A DNA stretch of 64,000 bases from Hungatella sp. UBA7603 (lineage in GTDB: Bacteria; Bacillota; Clostridia; Lachnospirales; Lachnospiraceae), in assembly GCA_002478865.1 (NCBI GenBank), contig DLJZ01000022.1, positions 49,350 through 113,349 on the forward strand, written 5' to 3'. Below are positions 44,825 through 54,031 of this stretch, piece after piece (within the stretch, counting starts at the first letter, position 1; every line of letters starts with the position of its first letter). A model generated the notes under the pieces. The model worked only from the letters and a program-made list of their open reading frames with translations, was not told the DNA's origin and searched no databases. Made by a program: the position numbers and the translations under genes.

Positions 44825-45760
44825 TTATACTTTTTTATTCCATTTTTTAATCTCTTGCTCTGTCCCCAGTACATAATGCTGTCCCCCAATGAAGTGGCTG
44901 GTTGCCGCATTATAATCAATTCCCATCTCCTTACAGTCATAAGAAAGCGCCACTCTCTTTTTTTCCCAGTTGGGGTCTGGCTGAGGAATGGCAGATAGCA
45001 GAGATTTTGTATAGGGGTGAATGGGATTACCAAATATCTCTTCCGTAGTCCCGGTTTCCACCAAGTGCCCCAGATGAAGAACTCCGATCCGGTCAGAAAT
45101 ATACTTTACCATGGATAAATCATGAGCAATAAATAAAATAGCAGACCCAGTCTGTGCCTGAATCTCTTTCATTAAGTTTACGACCTGTGCCTGTATGGAT
45201 ACGTCAAGTGCGCTAATCGCTTCATCAGCAATAATTAAATCCGGATCCATAATTAAGGCTCTGGCAATTCCGATTCTCTGCCTTTGACCCCCGGAAAACT
45301 GATGGGGATACCGGGAGGCATGTTCTTTTGATAAACCTACCATACGAAGAATGTTATATACCTTTTCCTCCCGTTCCTCTTTGGTCTTATACATGCCATG
45401 AATATCAAGCCCCTGGGCTACAATATCCAATACCTTTTTTCTAGGATTTAAACAAGCCATTGGATCCTGAAAAATCATCTGCATCTTCGTCCGAAGGTGC
45501 TTTGTCTCTTCTCCAGTAAGACTACCGGAGATGGTTACCCCCTGAAATTTCACTTCCCCTGAGGTTGGTTTATAAAGCCTGATCAGAGAACGTCCGATGG
45601 TGGATTTACCGCTTCCTGATTCCCCTACCAAACCATAGGTCTCACCAGGATATATCTGAAAAGACACTCCGTCCACGGCCTTTACTTCATACTTTCTACT
45701 CACTTTGAAATACTGCTTTAATTCCGTTACTTCCAAAAGGGGCTTTTTATTTTCTTCCAT
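44825..45760 (-). CDS. oppF: OppF, peptide ABC transporter ATP-binding protein
   Basis: The 311-residue ATPase has Walker [11 protein letters not shown]-loop QDPMACLNPRKKV, signature FSGGQRQRIGIARAL and Walker B LIIADE. The C-terminal oligopeptide-transporter extension is diverged (no typical CxxC pattern evident) and ends in GTEQEIKKW. With OppD it powers uptake of oligopeptides. It is last in an oppA-B-C-D-F operon, 5 bases after oppD. Confidence 0.93.
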   Translation of the reverse strand: MEENKKPLLEVTELKQYFKVSRKYEVKAVDGVSFQIYPGETYGLVGESGSGKSTIGRSLIRLYKPTSGEVKFQGVTISGSLTGEETKHLRTKMQMIFQDPMACLNPRKKVLDIVAQGLDIHGMYKTKEEREEKVYNILRMVGLSKEHASRYPHQFSGGQRQRIGIARALIMDPDLIIADEAISALDVSIQAQVVNLMKEIQAQTGSAILFIAHDLSMVKYISDRIGVLHLGHLVETGTTEEIFGNPIHPYTKSLLSAIPQPDPNWEKKRVALSYDCKEMGIDYNAATSHFIGGQHYVLGTEQEIKKWNKKV

Positions 45761-45765
45761 CTTAT

Positions 45766-46830
45766 TTAAGCCTCCTTTCTCATTCTTGAAATCCTGTTTT
45801 TCAGAGCATCTGGCATCCCTACCTCTGGCGCATTCTCATGAAGCAGCCAGGTAGCTGCATAATGGGTATCGGTCACCTGAAACATAGGTGGTTCCATACG
45901 GTAATCAATGTTTAATGCAAATGCGTTTCTGTCTGCAAAGGCATCTCCTTTGCCTTTCCCCATAAGATTATAAGGACTTCCAGGTATGGTGTAGAGCGCC
46001 TCATCAGAGGTGTTTAAATCTGGCATAGCGGATAGAAGGCCCCAAGTATAAGGATGTCTTGGGTCATAGAAAACTTCTTTAGCAAGCCCCTTTTCCACAA
46101 TCTTTCCGGCATACATGACAGCCACATAATCCGCCACCTTTGCTACCACTCCAAGGTCATGGGTGATATAGATGACGGAGATTCCGGTTCTATCTTGTAT
46201 TTCCTTAATCAGCTCCAAAATCTTAGCCTGTATGGTCACATCTAATGCTGTGGTTGGTTCATCACAAATTAACACCTCAGGATCGCAAGATAGGGCTATG
46301 GCAATCACCACTCTCTGGCGCATCCCTCCGGATAGCTGGTGGGGGTAACATTTCATTCTCTTTTCCGGCTCTGTGATTCCTACTAAAGATAACAGGCTGA
46401 CCGCTTTTTCATACGCATCTTTCTTTGGCGTTTTATAATGGCAGCGCATTCCCTCCATAATCTGTTTTCCAATGGTCATGGTAGGATTTAAGGAGGTCAT
46501 AGGATCTTGAAATACCATGGCAATCCGCTTTCCATTGATGCGCCTGCGCATCTCCTTCTTTGTAAGCTTTAACAAATCCTGATGGACTGTTTCTCCATTT
46601 CTTTCATAAGTAAAATCAATGGTGCCTTCCTTAACCGATCCATTGCCACTTAAAATCCCCATGATGGCTTTGACTGTCACTGATTTTCCTGACCCGGATT
46701 CTCCTACAATTGCAAGAGTCTCTCCTTTATAAAGATCGAGCTTTACTCCCCGTATGGCATTGGCCTCGCCGGCTGTGGTCATAAAGGAGATGGAGAGATC
46801 CCGAATGGACAATATTTTTTCTTTGTTCAT
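45766..46830 (-). CDS. oppD: OppD, peptide ABC transporter ATP-binding protein
   Basis: The 354-residue ATPase has Walker [27 protein letters not shown], signature [15 protein letters not shown] and Walker B VLICDEPT. The oligopeptide-transporter C-terminal extension ([13 protein letters not shown] onward) is present. It pairs with OppF. It lies 10 bases after oppC in the same operon. Confidence 0.94.
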   Translation of the reverse strand: MNKEKILSIRDLSISFMTTAGEANAIRGVKLDLYKGETLAIVGESGSGKSVTVKAIMGILSGNGSVKEGTIDFTYERNGETVHQDLLKLTKKEMRRRINGKRIAMVFQDPMTSLNPTMTIGKQIMEGMRCHYKTPKKDAYEKAVSLLSLVGITEPEKRMKCYPHQLSGGMRQRVVIAIALSCDPEVLICDEPTTALDVTIQAKILELIKEIQDRTGISVIYITHDLGVVAKVADYVAVMYAGKIVEKGLAKEVFYDPRHPYTWGLLSAMPDLNTSDEALYTIPGSPYNLMGKGKGDAFADRNAFALNIDYRMEPPMFQVTDTHYAATWLLHENAPEVGMPDALKNRISRMRKEA

Positions 46831-46840
46831 GATATTCCTC

Positions 46841-47902
46841 CTATATCTCCTTCATTTTAGGATCAAATGCATCCCGAAGTCCATCTGCCAGCATATTAAA
46901 ACTTAACATGATAGCGCCCAGCACCAGGACAGGGGAGATGATCATATACGGATGGGTGGTAAAAGACTTAAAGGAATCGCTGATTAATGACCCCAAAGAG
47001 GCCAGAGGCGCCGGAACTCCAAGTCCGATAAATGCCAGAAACGCTTCCGTAAATATAGCATTGGGAATGGAAAACATGGACATGATAATGAGCTGCCCAA
47101 AGATGTTTGGAAGAATCTCTTTAAATATGACGTAGAAATCTCCTGCTCCAAGTGTTTTTGAAGCAAGTACAAATTCCTGTTCTTTTAATTTTAATACCTG
47201 GGCTCTGGCAATCCGGTTCATTCCAATCCAACCCGTGATGGCAAGGGCTAACGTGATGGTGCCAAGCCCCGGCTTTAAAACCAGCATAAGCAGGGTCACA
47301 ATAACAAGGGTTGGAATTCCATTTAGGATTTCAGCAAATCGCTGCATCACGTTATCCACTGCACCGCCGTAATATCCACTGATCAGTCCATAGCTCATGC
47401 CAAAGCAAAGATCCACAATAACTGCCACTAGGGCAATGTATAAGGATATTCTAGTTCCCATAAACGTACGGGTAAATAAATCCCGCCCAAGGACGTCTGT
47501 GCCAAACCAGTAATAGGTAGATTCAAGACCTGTGGTTTTATTTGGATTCACGTATTTGTTGACTACGGTCATGCCCGTTGAGGTGGACATGTGCTCCGTC
47601 CCATCAAACACGCCCCAGTTTTCCAGCACAGGGATTCTTGGTGCAAGGTTTTGATTGGCAATGATCTGCCCGTTATACGTATAGCCATTCATATAGGGAC
47701 CTATTATGGCAAAGGTGATAATAAGTATAATAGCAACTAGTGCAATTACGGCCCCTTTGTTTTTTATAAATGCAGCTATCACATCGCTCCAATAAGAACG
47801 GGCTGGATATACCTGATCCACGCCTAAGTCACGGTTTTTAGCCAGGAGAAAATCATCTGGTTGAAATTCAAAGGATGGAACGTTTTCCCGATTAGTGCTC
47901 AT
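46841..47902 (-). CDS. oppC: OppC, peptide ABC transporter permease
   Basis: The 353-residue permease has an N-terminal cytoplasmic tail, a first span (IALVAIILIITFAIIGPYM), an extracellular loop of about 80 residues, and a C-terminal BPD_transp_1 domain with the EAA-like motif ASKTLGAGDFYVIFKEILPNI. The ATG at 47902 has AAGGAGG at ideal distance and overlaps the oppB stop by 11 bases; the longer frame from 47947 would overlap oppB far more and lacks a site. Confidence 0.92.
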   Translation of the reverse strand: MSTNRENVPSFEFQPDDFLLAKNRDLGVDQVYPARSYWSDVIAAFIKNKGAVIALVAIILIITFAIIGPYMNGYTYNGQIIANQNLAPRIPVLENWGVFDGTEHMSTSTGMTVVNKYVNPNKTTGLESTYYWFGTDVLGRDLFTRTFMGTRISLYIALVAVIVDLCFGMSYGLISGYYGGAVDNVMQRFAEILNGIPTLVIVTLLMLVLKPGLGTITLALAITGWIGMNRIARAQVLKLKEQEFVLASKTLGAGDFYVIFKEILPNIFGQLIIMSMFSIPNAIFTEAFLAFIGLGVPAPLASLGSLISDSFKSFTTHPYMIISPVLVLGAIMLSFNMLADGLRDAFDPKMKEI

Positions 47903-48836
47903 AATTACCCTCCTTTGCCAACCTGATCCTAGGATCGATGATTCCATATAAGATATCTACGAAAAGCATAATTCCAATGTACATCGCACTGTAAATAAAA
48001 GCCAGGGTCACAATGACGTTATAATCATTGGACTGTATGGCAGTTACCAAAAGACTTCCTATTCCTGGTATAGAAAATATCTTTTCCACCACCAAAGATC
48101 CGGTCATCAAACTTACCACCAAAGGCGCTAAAACCGTAATAATAGGAATCAGGGCATTTTTAAGACCGTGAACCAATATCAGTCTCCACTCAGGGAGTCC
48201 CTTACTCTCAGCCAGAAGCATATAATCAGAACCTAAGACCTCAAGCATCTCCGTCCTTGTAAAACGGGCCACCGTGGCCACCGTAAACATGGCAAGGGAT
48301 ATGGTAGGAAGGACAGAGGACTTCATTGCGGCTTCTTGCTGATATAAAAGAGGGAACAGGTGGACTCGGTATCCCAAAGAGTAAGAAAGCGCCAGGGCGA
48401 ACACGTAGGACGGCAGACTTACCCCCAGCACGGATATAACCGTGGTTAAGGTATCAAATATGGTGTTGTGCTTTAGAGCCGCTAAAAGCCCTAGAAACAG
48501 CCCTATCACCGTACCAAGAAGCACCGCCTGACCTCCGATGCGAATGGACACCGGAAGTCTGGATGCTAAAAGTGTGGTGATTGAGGTATTCTTCGATATG
48601 GTATAGGATACTCCAAAATCACCTGTAACCATATGTTTGACGTATTGAATGAATCGGTAATAAACGGGCTGATCAAGGCCGTATTTGTCATTTAAAAGAG
48701 CTACCTGAGACTGGGTCAGCTTTTCATCGTTAAAGGGTGATCCTGGCATTAGTTCCAGCATCAAAAACAGGATAAAAAGAATTGCCAATAAGGTTGCTAA
48801 AGAAATACAGAGCCGCTTTGCAACGTATCGTTTCAA
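47892..48836 (-). CDS. oppB: OppB, peptide ABC transporter permease
   Basis: The 314-residue permease has the family N-terminus (YVAKRLCISLATLLAILFILFLML), the PGSPF motif, GDFGVSY, and the EAA-like loop ESKGLPEWRLILVHGLKNALIPIITVL. With OppC it forms the membrane channel. It lies 27 bases after oppA. Confidence 0.94.
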   Translation of the reverse strand: MKRYVAKRLCISLATLLAILFILFLMLELMPGSPFNDEKLTQSQVALLNDKYGLDQPVYYRFIQYVKHMVTGDFGVSYTISKNTSITTLLASRLPVSIRIGGQAVLLGTVIGLFLGLLAALKHNTIFDTLTTVISVLGVSLPSYVFALALSYSLGYRVHLFPLLYQQEAAMKSSVLPTISLAMFTVATVARFTRTEMLEVLGSDYMLLAESKGLPEWRLILVHGLKNALIPIITVLAPLVVSLMTGSLVVEKIFSIPGIGSLLVTAIQSNDYNVIVTLAFIYSAMYIGIMLFVDILYGIIDPRIRLAKEGNYEH

Positions 48837-48863
48837 GGGTATCTCTCCTATCTCATTCAGTCA

Positions 48864-50546
48864 TTAATTCTTGACTGTATTTTTAAAGTATCGGTTGATT
48901 GCTATGGAATGGAAATCAATGCCTTCTACGCCTGCTTTTTGCATCACTGCATTTCCCTTTTGGTAAACAGGGAAGATGACCGCATCATCGCAAACGATTT
49001 TCTCAGCGTCTGCAAGCGATTTCCAACGCTTCACTGGATCAAGGGCAAGCTCTCCCTTTTTGCTAGATTCAATAATGGAATCGTAGTCCTTATTGCTCCA
49101 GAAACCGTAGTTATTCGGATTTCCTGTGGTCCACATATTAAGATAAGTCATAGGATCTGCATAGTCTGGTCCCCAGCGGGTAAGGCCGATTTCAAACTCT
49201 CCTGCCTGCATTCTTTCCACACGGTTTTTCTTTGGCATCTGCTCTAAAGTAATGGTGATTCCAGGTAATGTAGTCTGAATCTCTGACTGTAAGAACTGAG
49301 CAACGTTAATGGCTGACTCTGTATCCTCTACGATCATGGTATAAGTCAGACTGTCAACTCCCAGTTCCTTTTTCGCTGCTTCCCAATACTTTAATGCCTC
49401 AGCTTTATCGGTTTTAAAATAATTACTGCCAGCGGTTTCTCTATAATCTTTTCCATCAGGTCCAGTTGCCAAAAGGGTGGGGACTGCAAAATAAGCAGGA
49501 ATAGAACCATCCTTTAAGATATTGTTACACACAGCCTCTTTATCAAAGCTAAGAGACAATGCTTTTCTAAGATTTAAGTTTTCAAGTCCAGCTACTTTGG
49601 TGTTTGGAGACATATACCACAGGTAACCTGCCATGATGTTTTTAAATTCTGGATCAGCCTGGAACTGCTCCACCTGCTCTCCAGATAAGGTCACTACGTC
49701 AAGGTCTCCATTTTGATAAGCCAGAATGGCCTGCTGGGAATCCTTAATTACCTGATACTTCATTCCATCAAGCTTAACCTTATCTGCGTCCCAGTAATCC
49801 TTGTTTTTCTCAAGGGTAATGGTGGTTGCTGCTGGCTCGTAAGAAGTAATCTTATAGGGACCGTTTGATAACAATGTGTCTGGTGTGGTGGCATACTGAT
49901 CTCCGGCTTTTTCAAAGAATTCCTGATTGACCGGGTAGAAGGTTGGAAATGCCATTAAAGATTCAAAATATGGGACAGGAACATCAAGCTCTACCTTTAA
50001 GGTCTTGTCATCCACTGCTGTGACACCAAGGTCATCAAGTGGTTTTTCACCTGCTGCTACTGCGTCTGCATTCTTAATTCCTGCAATTCCAACAATAAAT
50101 GCATACTCACTTGCCGTCTTGGGATCTACGGCCCGTTTCCAGGCATATACGAAGTCTTTGGCTGTAACTGGTGTACCATTGGACCATTTAGCATCTCTTA
50201 AATGATAGGTAAGTGTCAGGCCATCCCCACTTTTTTCTACACTTTCTGCCAGAGCAGGTACGGGATTTCCATCGGCACCTAGCTCATATAAACCATCGGT
50301 GGTATCCGCAATGACTTCAAAGGAAGTTCCATCGGTTGCGATCTGAGGATCCATAGAAGCCACTTCCACATCAATATGTACGTTTAATACCTTGCCATTT
50401 TCCTTACTGCCTTCTTTTGTCTCTTCCTTTGCAGTAGAGGCTTTTGTTTCCTGAGGCACTGTTTTCGAATTCCCACACGCGGTTAAAGACCAGGCCATCA
50501 TGCCTGAGATACTGATAGCCGCTAATTTTTTTAGACTTTTTTTCAT
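48864..50546 (-). CDS. oppA: OppA, oligopeptide-binding lipoprotein
   Basis: The 560-residue lipoprotein has a signal peptide ending in LTAC with Cys24, an acidic/Ser-rich linker, and an SBP_bac_5 domain (VASMDPQIATDGTSFEVI, LRDAKWSNGTPVTAKDFVYAWKR). It binds peptides outside the membrane for OppBCDF. The ATG at 50546 follows GAGGGGG; the frame extends 7 codons upstream without a better site. It is first in the operon, behind a leader hairpin. Confidence 0.94.
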   Translation of the reverse strand: MKKSLKKLAAISISGMMAWSLTACGNSKTVPQETKASTAKEETKEGSKENGKVLNVHIDVEVASMDPQIATDGTSFEVIADTTDGLYELGADGNPVPALAESVEKSGDGLTLTYHLRDAKWSNGTPVTAKDFVYAWKRAVDPKTASEYAFIVGIAGIKNADAVAAGEKPLDDLGVTAVDDKTLKVELDVPVPYFESLMAFPTFYPVNQEFFEKAGDQYATTPDTLLSNGPYKITSYEPAATTITLEKNKDYWDADKVKLDGMKYQVIKDSQQAILAYQNGDLDVVTLSGEQVEQFQADPEFKNIMAGYLWYMSPNTKVAGLENLNLRKALSLSFDKEAVCNNILKDGSIPAYFAVPTLLATGPDGKDYRETAGSNYFKTDKAEALKYWEAAKKELGVDSLTYTMIVEDTESAINVAQFLQSEIQTTLPGITITLEQMPKKNRVERMQAGEFEIGLTRWGPDYADPMTYLNMWTTGNPNNYGFWSNKDYDSIIESSKKGELALDPVKRWKSLADAEKIVCDDAVIFPVYQKGNAVMQKAGVEGIDFHSIAINRYFKNTVKN

Positions 50547-50581
50547 TATTTTCCCCCTCATATTCATTTTATTTTAATAAA

Positions 50582-50622
50582 AATAGTGTCTGACAGAGTT
50601 CTCCCTCTATTCAGACACTATT
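50582..50622 (-). terminator. Leader terminator/attenuator upstream of oppA
   Basis: A perfect 12-bp inverted repeat AATAGTGTCTGA/TCAGACACTATT (50582-50593 with 50611-50622) has a 17-base loop and is followed on the minus strand by TTTTTATT. It lies between the predicted opp promoter and oppA, beginning about 11 bases after the predicted transcript start. Confidence 0.65.
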
Positions 50623-50639
50623 GTCAAAAATATTTTGTT

Positions 50640-50668
50640 ACAATATATTATTTTTTAATATCTGTCAA
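50640..50668 (-). promoter_or_regulatory. Promoter of the opp operon
   Basis: On the minus strand TTGACA (50663-50668), a 17-base A+T-rich spacer and TATTGT (50640-50645). Confidence 0.6.
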
Positions 50669-50810
50669 TATCGAACCAGCGATTAAATATTAAGTTAAGT
50701 TGATTCATCACTTTACAAGCCCAAAGCGTCGTTTTCTAATGCATATGCCTCTAAAAGTTAATTGAGAACAAAAAAATTTATTAATTAAAATATGTCCCGG
50801 CTAATAAAAT

Positions 50811-50843
50811 AAGACGGAGAAATAAAAATCATCTCTCCGTCTT
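50811..50843 (-). terminator. Terminator after the shikimate-kinase-like gene
   Basis: AAGACGGAGA pairs with TCTCCGTCTT (50811-50820 with 50834-50843), followed by ATTTTATT on the minus strand. Confidence 0.75.
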
Positions 50844-50884
50844 ACTCATTTTCTTGCATATTCATACATCAGTCTTACTAAATT

Positions 50885-51412
50885 TTATGTAGAAAGTCCA
50901 AATCTTTCTTCCATAATAGATCTTAACTCATCCACGATTTTTCCTGCTTCTAGGCCTGTTTCATCGATTGTGATATCTGCATAAGATTCATAATAAGGAA
51001 CTCTCTCCTCATATAACTCCTCAAGGGTCATACCATCTTTTAAAACCACACCACGGTCAACCAAATTACCAAGTCGTTCCATTACATCGTTAAGGCTTAG
51101 CTTTAGATAAACAACAATACTGATTTCCTTTAGATGCTCCATCGCTTCTTTTCCGTAGATGACGCTTCCACCTGGAGCGATAACGCTGTGACTAACAAAA
51201 AGTTCCTTGTTGATCCGATTCTCCACCTCTAAAAATCCATCATCTCCACTTTCGGCTATGATTTCCTTTAACAACTTTCCTTCTTGTTCTTGTATCACAA
51301 TATCCACGTCTACAAATGAATACCCAAGTCGTTTTGCCAAAAGAACACCAACGGTGCTCTTGCCGGAAGCGGGCATTCCGATGAGAGTTATGTTATTACG
51401 CATCTGGGTCAT
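50885..51412 (-). CDS. aroK: Shikimate-kinase-like P-loop kinase (divergent)
   Basis: The 175-residue protein has the shikimate kinase fold: P-loop GMPASGKST, DVD near residue 37 and a lid-region LVDRGVV Arg. The family PLYE region appears as ERVPYYESYADI. Two substrate-binding elements differ from the usual pattern. GExxFRxxE reads GDDGFLEVE, losing the shikimate-binding Arg, and the GGG loop reads APGGSVI. It may still be a shikimate kinase or may act on another small alcohol. Its ATG overlaps the flavin reductase stop by 4 bases. No other shikimate pathway gene lies in the window. Confidence 0.75.
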   Translation of the reverse strand: MTQMRNNITLIGMPASGKSTVGVLLAKRLGYSFVDVDIVIQEQEGKLLKEIIAESGDDGFLEVENRINKELFVSHSVIAPGGSVIYGKEAMEHLKEISIVVYLKLSLNDVMERLGNLVDRGVVLKDGMTLEELYEERVPYYESYADITIDETGLEAGKIVDELRSIMEERFGLST

Positions 51413-52023
51413 CTACGTTTCCTCCTGCCAGCTGAACCTTTGCCAGACTTTCTTACTGAATATCCAAAACTACCAAGTTTCTTCCCTTGTTCAAAATATT
51501 CTCCATGGGAATAGGATACAAGTCCTGCCTCATTTAAATGAAATTTGTTTTTCTCATCCATGTAACGGCTGTCCACGGTCACGCCTAAGATCTCTGCCAG
51601 AAACAAATCATGACTGCCAAGGCGCTTAACTTCAACCACCTTACATGCCAGGCAGACCGGGCTTTCTTCAATCCCCGGGGCTTTGACGTGCTTTAGGGCA
51701 CAGGGAGTCAGCTTCATCTGGGCAAACTTATCTACCTCTCTGCCTGATTTTACGCCACAGTAATCCGCAGCCCGAACCAGATCCTTGGATACCAAATTCA
51801 CTACAAATTCCCCGGTTTCTTTTATAATATCATAAGAGTAACGCTCCTTACGAACGGATATGGACAACATCGCCGGGGTAGAGCATATGGTGCCTGCCCA
51901 GGCAATTGTAATGATATTAGGTTTCTCGCCCTCTCTTTGACAACTTACCATAACAGCAGGAACTGGATAAAGCATATTACCAGGCTTCCACTCTACCTTG
52001 CTTGATTTTTCAGGACTTTTCAT
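51409..52023 (-). CDS. Flavin reductase-like protein (flavoredoxin family)
   Basis: The 204-residue protein has the split-barrel FMN-binding fold with VPAVMVSCQREGEKPNIITIAWAG, RYSYDIIKETGEFVVNLVS, DYCGVKSGREVDKF and a C-terminal basic tail (KGSAGRRKRR). Members carry FMN and transfer electrons or reduce flavins. It starts 13 bases after the pyrophosphatase stop and is coupled to the kinase-like gene that follows. Confidence 0.85.
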   Translation of the reverse strand: MKSPEKSSKVEWKPGNMLYPVPAVMVSCQREGEKPNIITIAWAGTICSTPAMLSISVRKERYSYDIIKETGEFVVNLVSKDLVRAADYCGVKSGREVDKFAQMKLTPCALKHVKAPGIEESPVCLACKVVEVKRLGSHDLFLAEILGVTVDSRYMDEKNKFHLNEAGLVSYSHGEYFEQGKKLGSFGYSVRKSGKGSAGRRKRR

Positions 52024-52036
52024 AAGATTATTCTCC

Positions 52037-53707
52037 TCATCCTTGAACAGCTAACATAATACTTGGGATCAACTGCTTCTTTCTGGATACTACGCCTGGA
52101 AGACTTACTACATGATCTTCCTGTTCTTCTTTCCTGTTATCGATGCGGAAGGCTCTCTCTACGATCTGCTTTGCTCCCTGTCCCTCACATAAGAGCACAG
52201 TAGACTGCGACAGGATATTGGTCAACATAAAGAACATCATATCAACGCCGTGTTCTTCTCTCGCCTTTACCATGTATGGAATCATACGATCTTTTAAATT
52301 AACAAGCTCCTTATCATTTAAGGAGGTGATCTGTCCTACTCCAAAAGCAATTTTACCGACAGAAAACTTTTTAAAATCCTGATAAAAGATTTCTCCATCT
52401 GTTTTCCCCTTTAAATTACTTGCCGCTTCAAACATGGATGAGGCATACTTATCCGCATCAATGCCAGCGATCTCTGCAAGTGCAAGAGCCGCGGTTTTAT
52501 CTGCCTCTGTACAAGTTGGAGAACGGAACAAAAGTGTATCGGAAATAATGGCGCTGCATAAAAGTCCTGCAATCTGAGGTTCTATTTTTATCTTATTCTC
52601 CTGATACATCTGATATACAATGGTTGCGGTACAGCCAACTGGCTGGTTGCGGAAAAATACTGGCGCAATGGTCTCCACGGTGCCAAGTCTATGATGATCG
52701 ATGATTTCTAAAAGCTCCGCATTCTCCATACCTTCCACTGCCTGGGATTTCTCGTTATGATCCACTAGAATCAACCGTTTTCCTTTTGCACCAAGTAAGT
52801 TACGGCGGGAGATCATACCTTTATATTTTCCATCCTTATCAAGGATTGGGAAATCACGGTGGCGTTTGCTGGCCATAACATCTTTGATTTCATCTATATA
52901 ATCTTCTTCTTCAAAGGTAATCAGCCCTTCTGTTTTCATAAAGTAGCTGATTGGAATGCTCTGGTTTACCAAACGGGCGGCAGTATACGTATCATATGGT
53001 GTTGTCACGATCGTACAGCCTCTTTCCTGAGCCAGTTTTTTGATGGTCATGGAAACAGAAGCTCCCTCGCAGACAATAATACAAGCTGCCTCCATCTCAA
53101 TGGCGCAAAGCTGGGATTCATAACGGTTTCCTAAGATAACCAAATCTCCCTCAGAAATATAATATTCCATCATATCAGGATTAGCTGCTGCAATGAGTAC
53201 TTTTCCCTTATCAAAATAAGCCTCCAGGTCTCCCACCACCAGATTACCCTCTAGTGTCTCCACAATATTAGAGTATTGGGTGCAGGCTTTTGATAATATG
53301 CTGCTGTCATATACGTTCATGTAGGATTTGGCAATGTCTCCGACCGTGATCAGTCCTTCCAAAATTCCATCTGCCGTAACCGCTGGTATGGTCACTGCAT
53401 TGGCTTCCTGCATAAGATTCCATGCTATTTTTAAGGACAATTTCTTCTTTACGCCTTTTGTTTCCCGGATCTCTATATCAAGAACCTGGGTTTTCACATT
53501 CTCTATCAGTTCAGGGGCTTCCATGCCAAAATAGTTCAATACGAACTGAGTTTCCTCATTAACTCGTCCCGCTCGTCCCGGTCTATAATCCTCACCAGTT
53601 AAAATCCGCTTTAAATTGGCATAGCAGACCGCAGAACAGATGGAATCTGTATCAGGATTTTTGTGCCCGATGACAATAGTTTTTCTATTTTTATGGTTAT
53701 CTCCCAT
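52037..53707 (-). CDS. CBS-DRTGG-containing Mn-dependent inorganic pyrophosphatase
   Basis: The 556-residue protein is a family II pyrophosphatase of the DHH superfamily with a regulatory insert. The N-terminal catalytic part has IGHKNPDTDSI. A CBS-DRTGG-CBS regulatory region then spans about 65-300. The DHH half continues with LVDHNE, IIDHHRLG and a DHHA2 C-terminal domain (TDGEIFYQDFKKF). Related enzymes are inhibited by AMP and activated by ATP or diadenosine tetraphosphate through the CBS domains. The ATG at 53707 follows AAAGGAG; the longer frame does not. Confidence 0.92.
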   Translation of the reverse strand: MGDNHKNRKTIVIGHKNPDTDSICSAVCYANLKRILTGEDYRPGRAGRVNEETQFVLNYFGMEAPELIENVKTQVLDIEIRETKGVKKKLSLKIAWNLMQEANAVTIPAVTADGILEGLITVGDIAKSYMNVYDSSILSKACTQYSNIVETLEGNLVVGDLEAYFDKGKVLIAAANPDMMEYYISEGDLVILGNRYESQLCAIEMEAACIIVCEGASVSMTIKKLAQERGCTIVTTPYDTYTAARLVNQSIPISYFMKTEGLITFEEEDYIDEIKDVMASKRHRDFPILDKDGKYKGMISRRNLLGAKGKRLILVDHNEKSQAVEGMENAELLEIIDHHRLGTVETIAPVFFRNQPVGCTATIVYQMYQENKIKIEPQIAGLLCSAIISDTLLFRSPTCTEADKTAALALAEIAGIDADKYASSMFEAASNLKGKTDGEIFYQDFKKFSVGKIAFGVGQITSLNDKELVNLKDRMIPYMVKAREEHGVDMMFFMLTNILSQSTVLLCEGQGAKQIVERAFRIDNRKEEQEDHVVSLPGVVSRKKQLIPSIMLAVQG

Positions 53708-53766
53708 GGTATCTCCTTTTTTCATAATCTGTTTACAGGCCGTTCATATCCTGTTCACATCCGTTT

Positions 53767-53795
53767 TTTATACTAAATGTATAGAAAAATTGCAA
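53767..53795 (-). promoter_or_regulatory. Proximal promoter of the pyrophosphatase operon
   Basis: On the minus strand TTGCAA (53790-53795), a 17-base spacer and TATAAA (53767-53772). Confidence 0.55.
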
Positions 53796-53842
53796 TATAA
53801 ACAAGTTAATCAGTCAAGTTGCACATAGATTTTTCATAATTG

Positions 53843-53865
53843 CCCTGGTTGTCCTACAACCAGGG
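53843..53865 (-). promoter_or_regulatory. Perfect 10-bp hairpin in the pyrophosphatase leader
   Basis: CCCTGGTTGT pairs with ACAACCAGGG around a three-base loop. There is no T run on either strand, so it is not a standard terminator. It lies in the leader made from the distal promoter. Confidence 0.55.
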
Positions 53866-53907
53866 TCTCCTCAATTTATTCAATACATTGTCTTGTGAAG
53901 TATTCCC

Positions 53908-53935
53908 ATTATATCATAAATTAGCAAATTGTAAA
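53908..53935 (-). promoter_or_regulatory. Distal promoter of the pyrophosphatase operon
   Basis: On the minus strand TTTACA (53930-53935), a 16-base spacer and TATAAT (53908-53913). Confidence 0.5.
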
Positions 53936-53972
53936 TAAGTGATCCCGAATGGAAAAAGTTGATCCATAAGAA

Positions 53973-54020
53973 AATACCAGACTTGACCGACCACAAAGTG
54001 GTTAGCCAATATCTGGTATT
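53973..54020 (-). terminator. Terminator of the DUF5711-transketolase-glucokinase operon
   Basis: The outer stem AATACCAGA/TCTGGTATT (53973-53981 with 54012-54020) extends inward through TTGG..CCAC pairing. A TTTTCTT-type tail follows on the minus strand. Confidence 0.8.
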
Positions 54021-54031
54021 ATGTTTGTAAT

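Larger units (their letters stand above)
50547..50884. other. Intergenic region with opp promoter, leader terminator and aroK terminator
   Basis: This 338-base stretch has no gene. From right to left on the minus strand it holds the terminator of the shikimate-kinase-like gene (50811-50843), an A+T-rich stretch with the opp promoter (50640-50668), and a hairpin with T5 just upstream of oppA (50582-50622). Confidence 0.7.
53708..54031. other. Intergenic region: pyrophosphatase leader and glucokinase terminator
   Basis: This 324-base gap has no gene. It contains two candidate minus-strand promoters (53767-53795 and 53908-53935), a perfect hairpin between them (53843-53865), and the terminator of the glucokinase gene (53973-54020). 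Confidence 0.65.
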
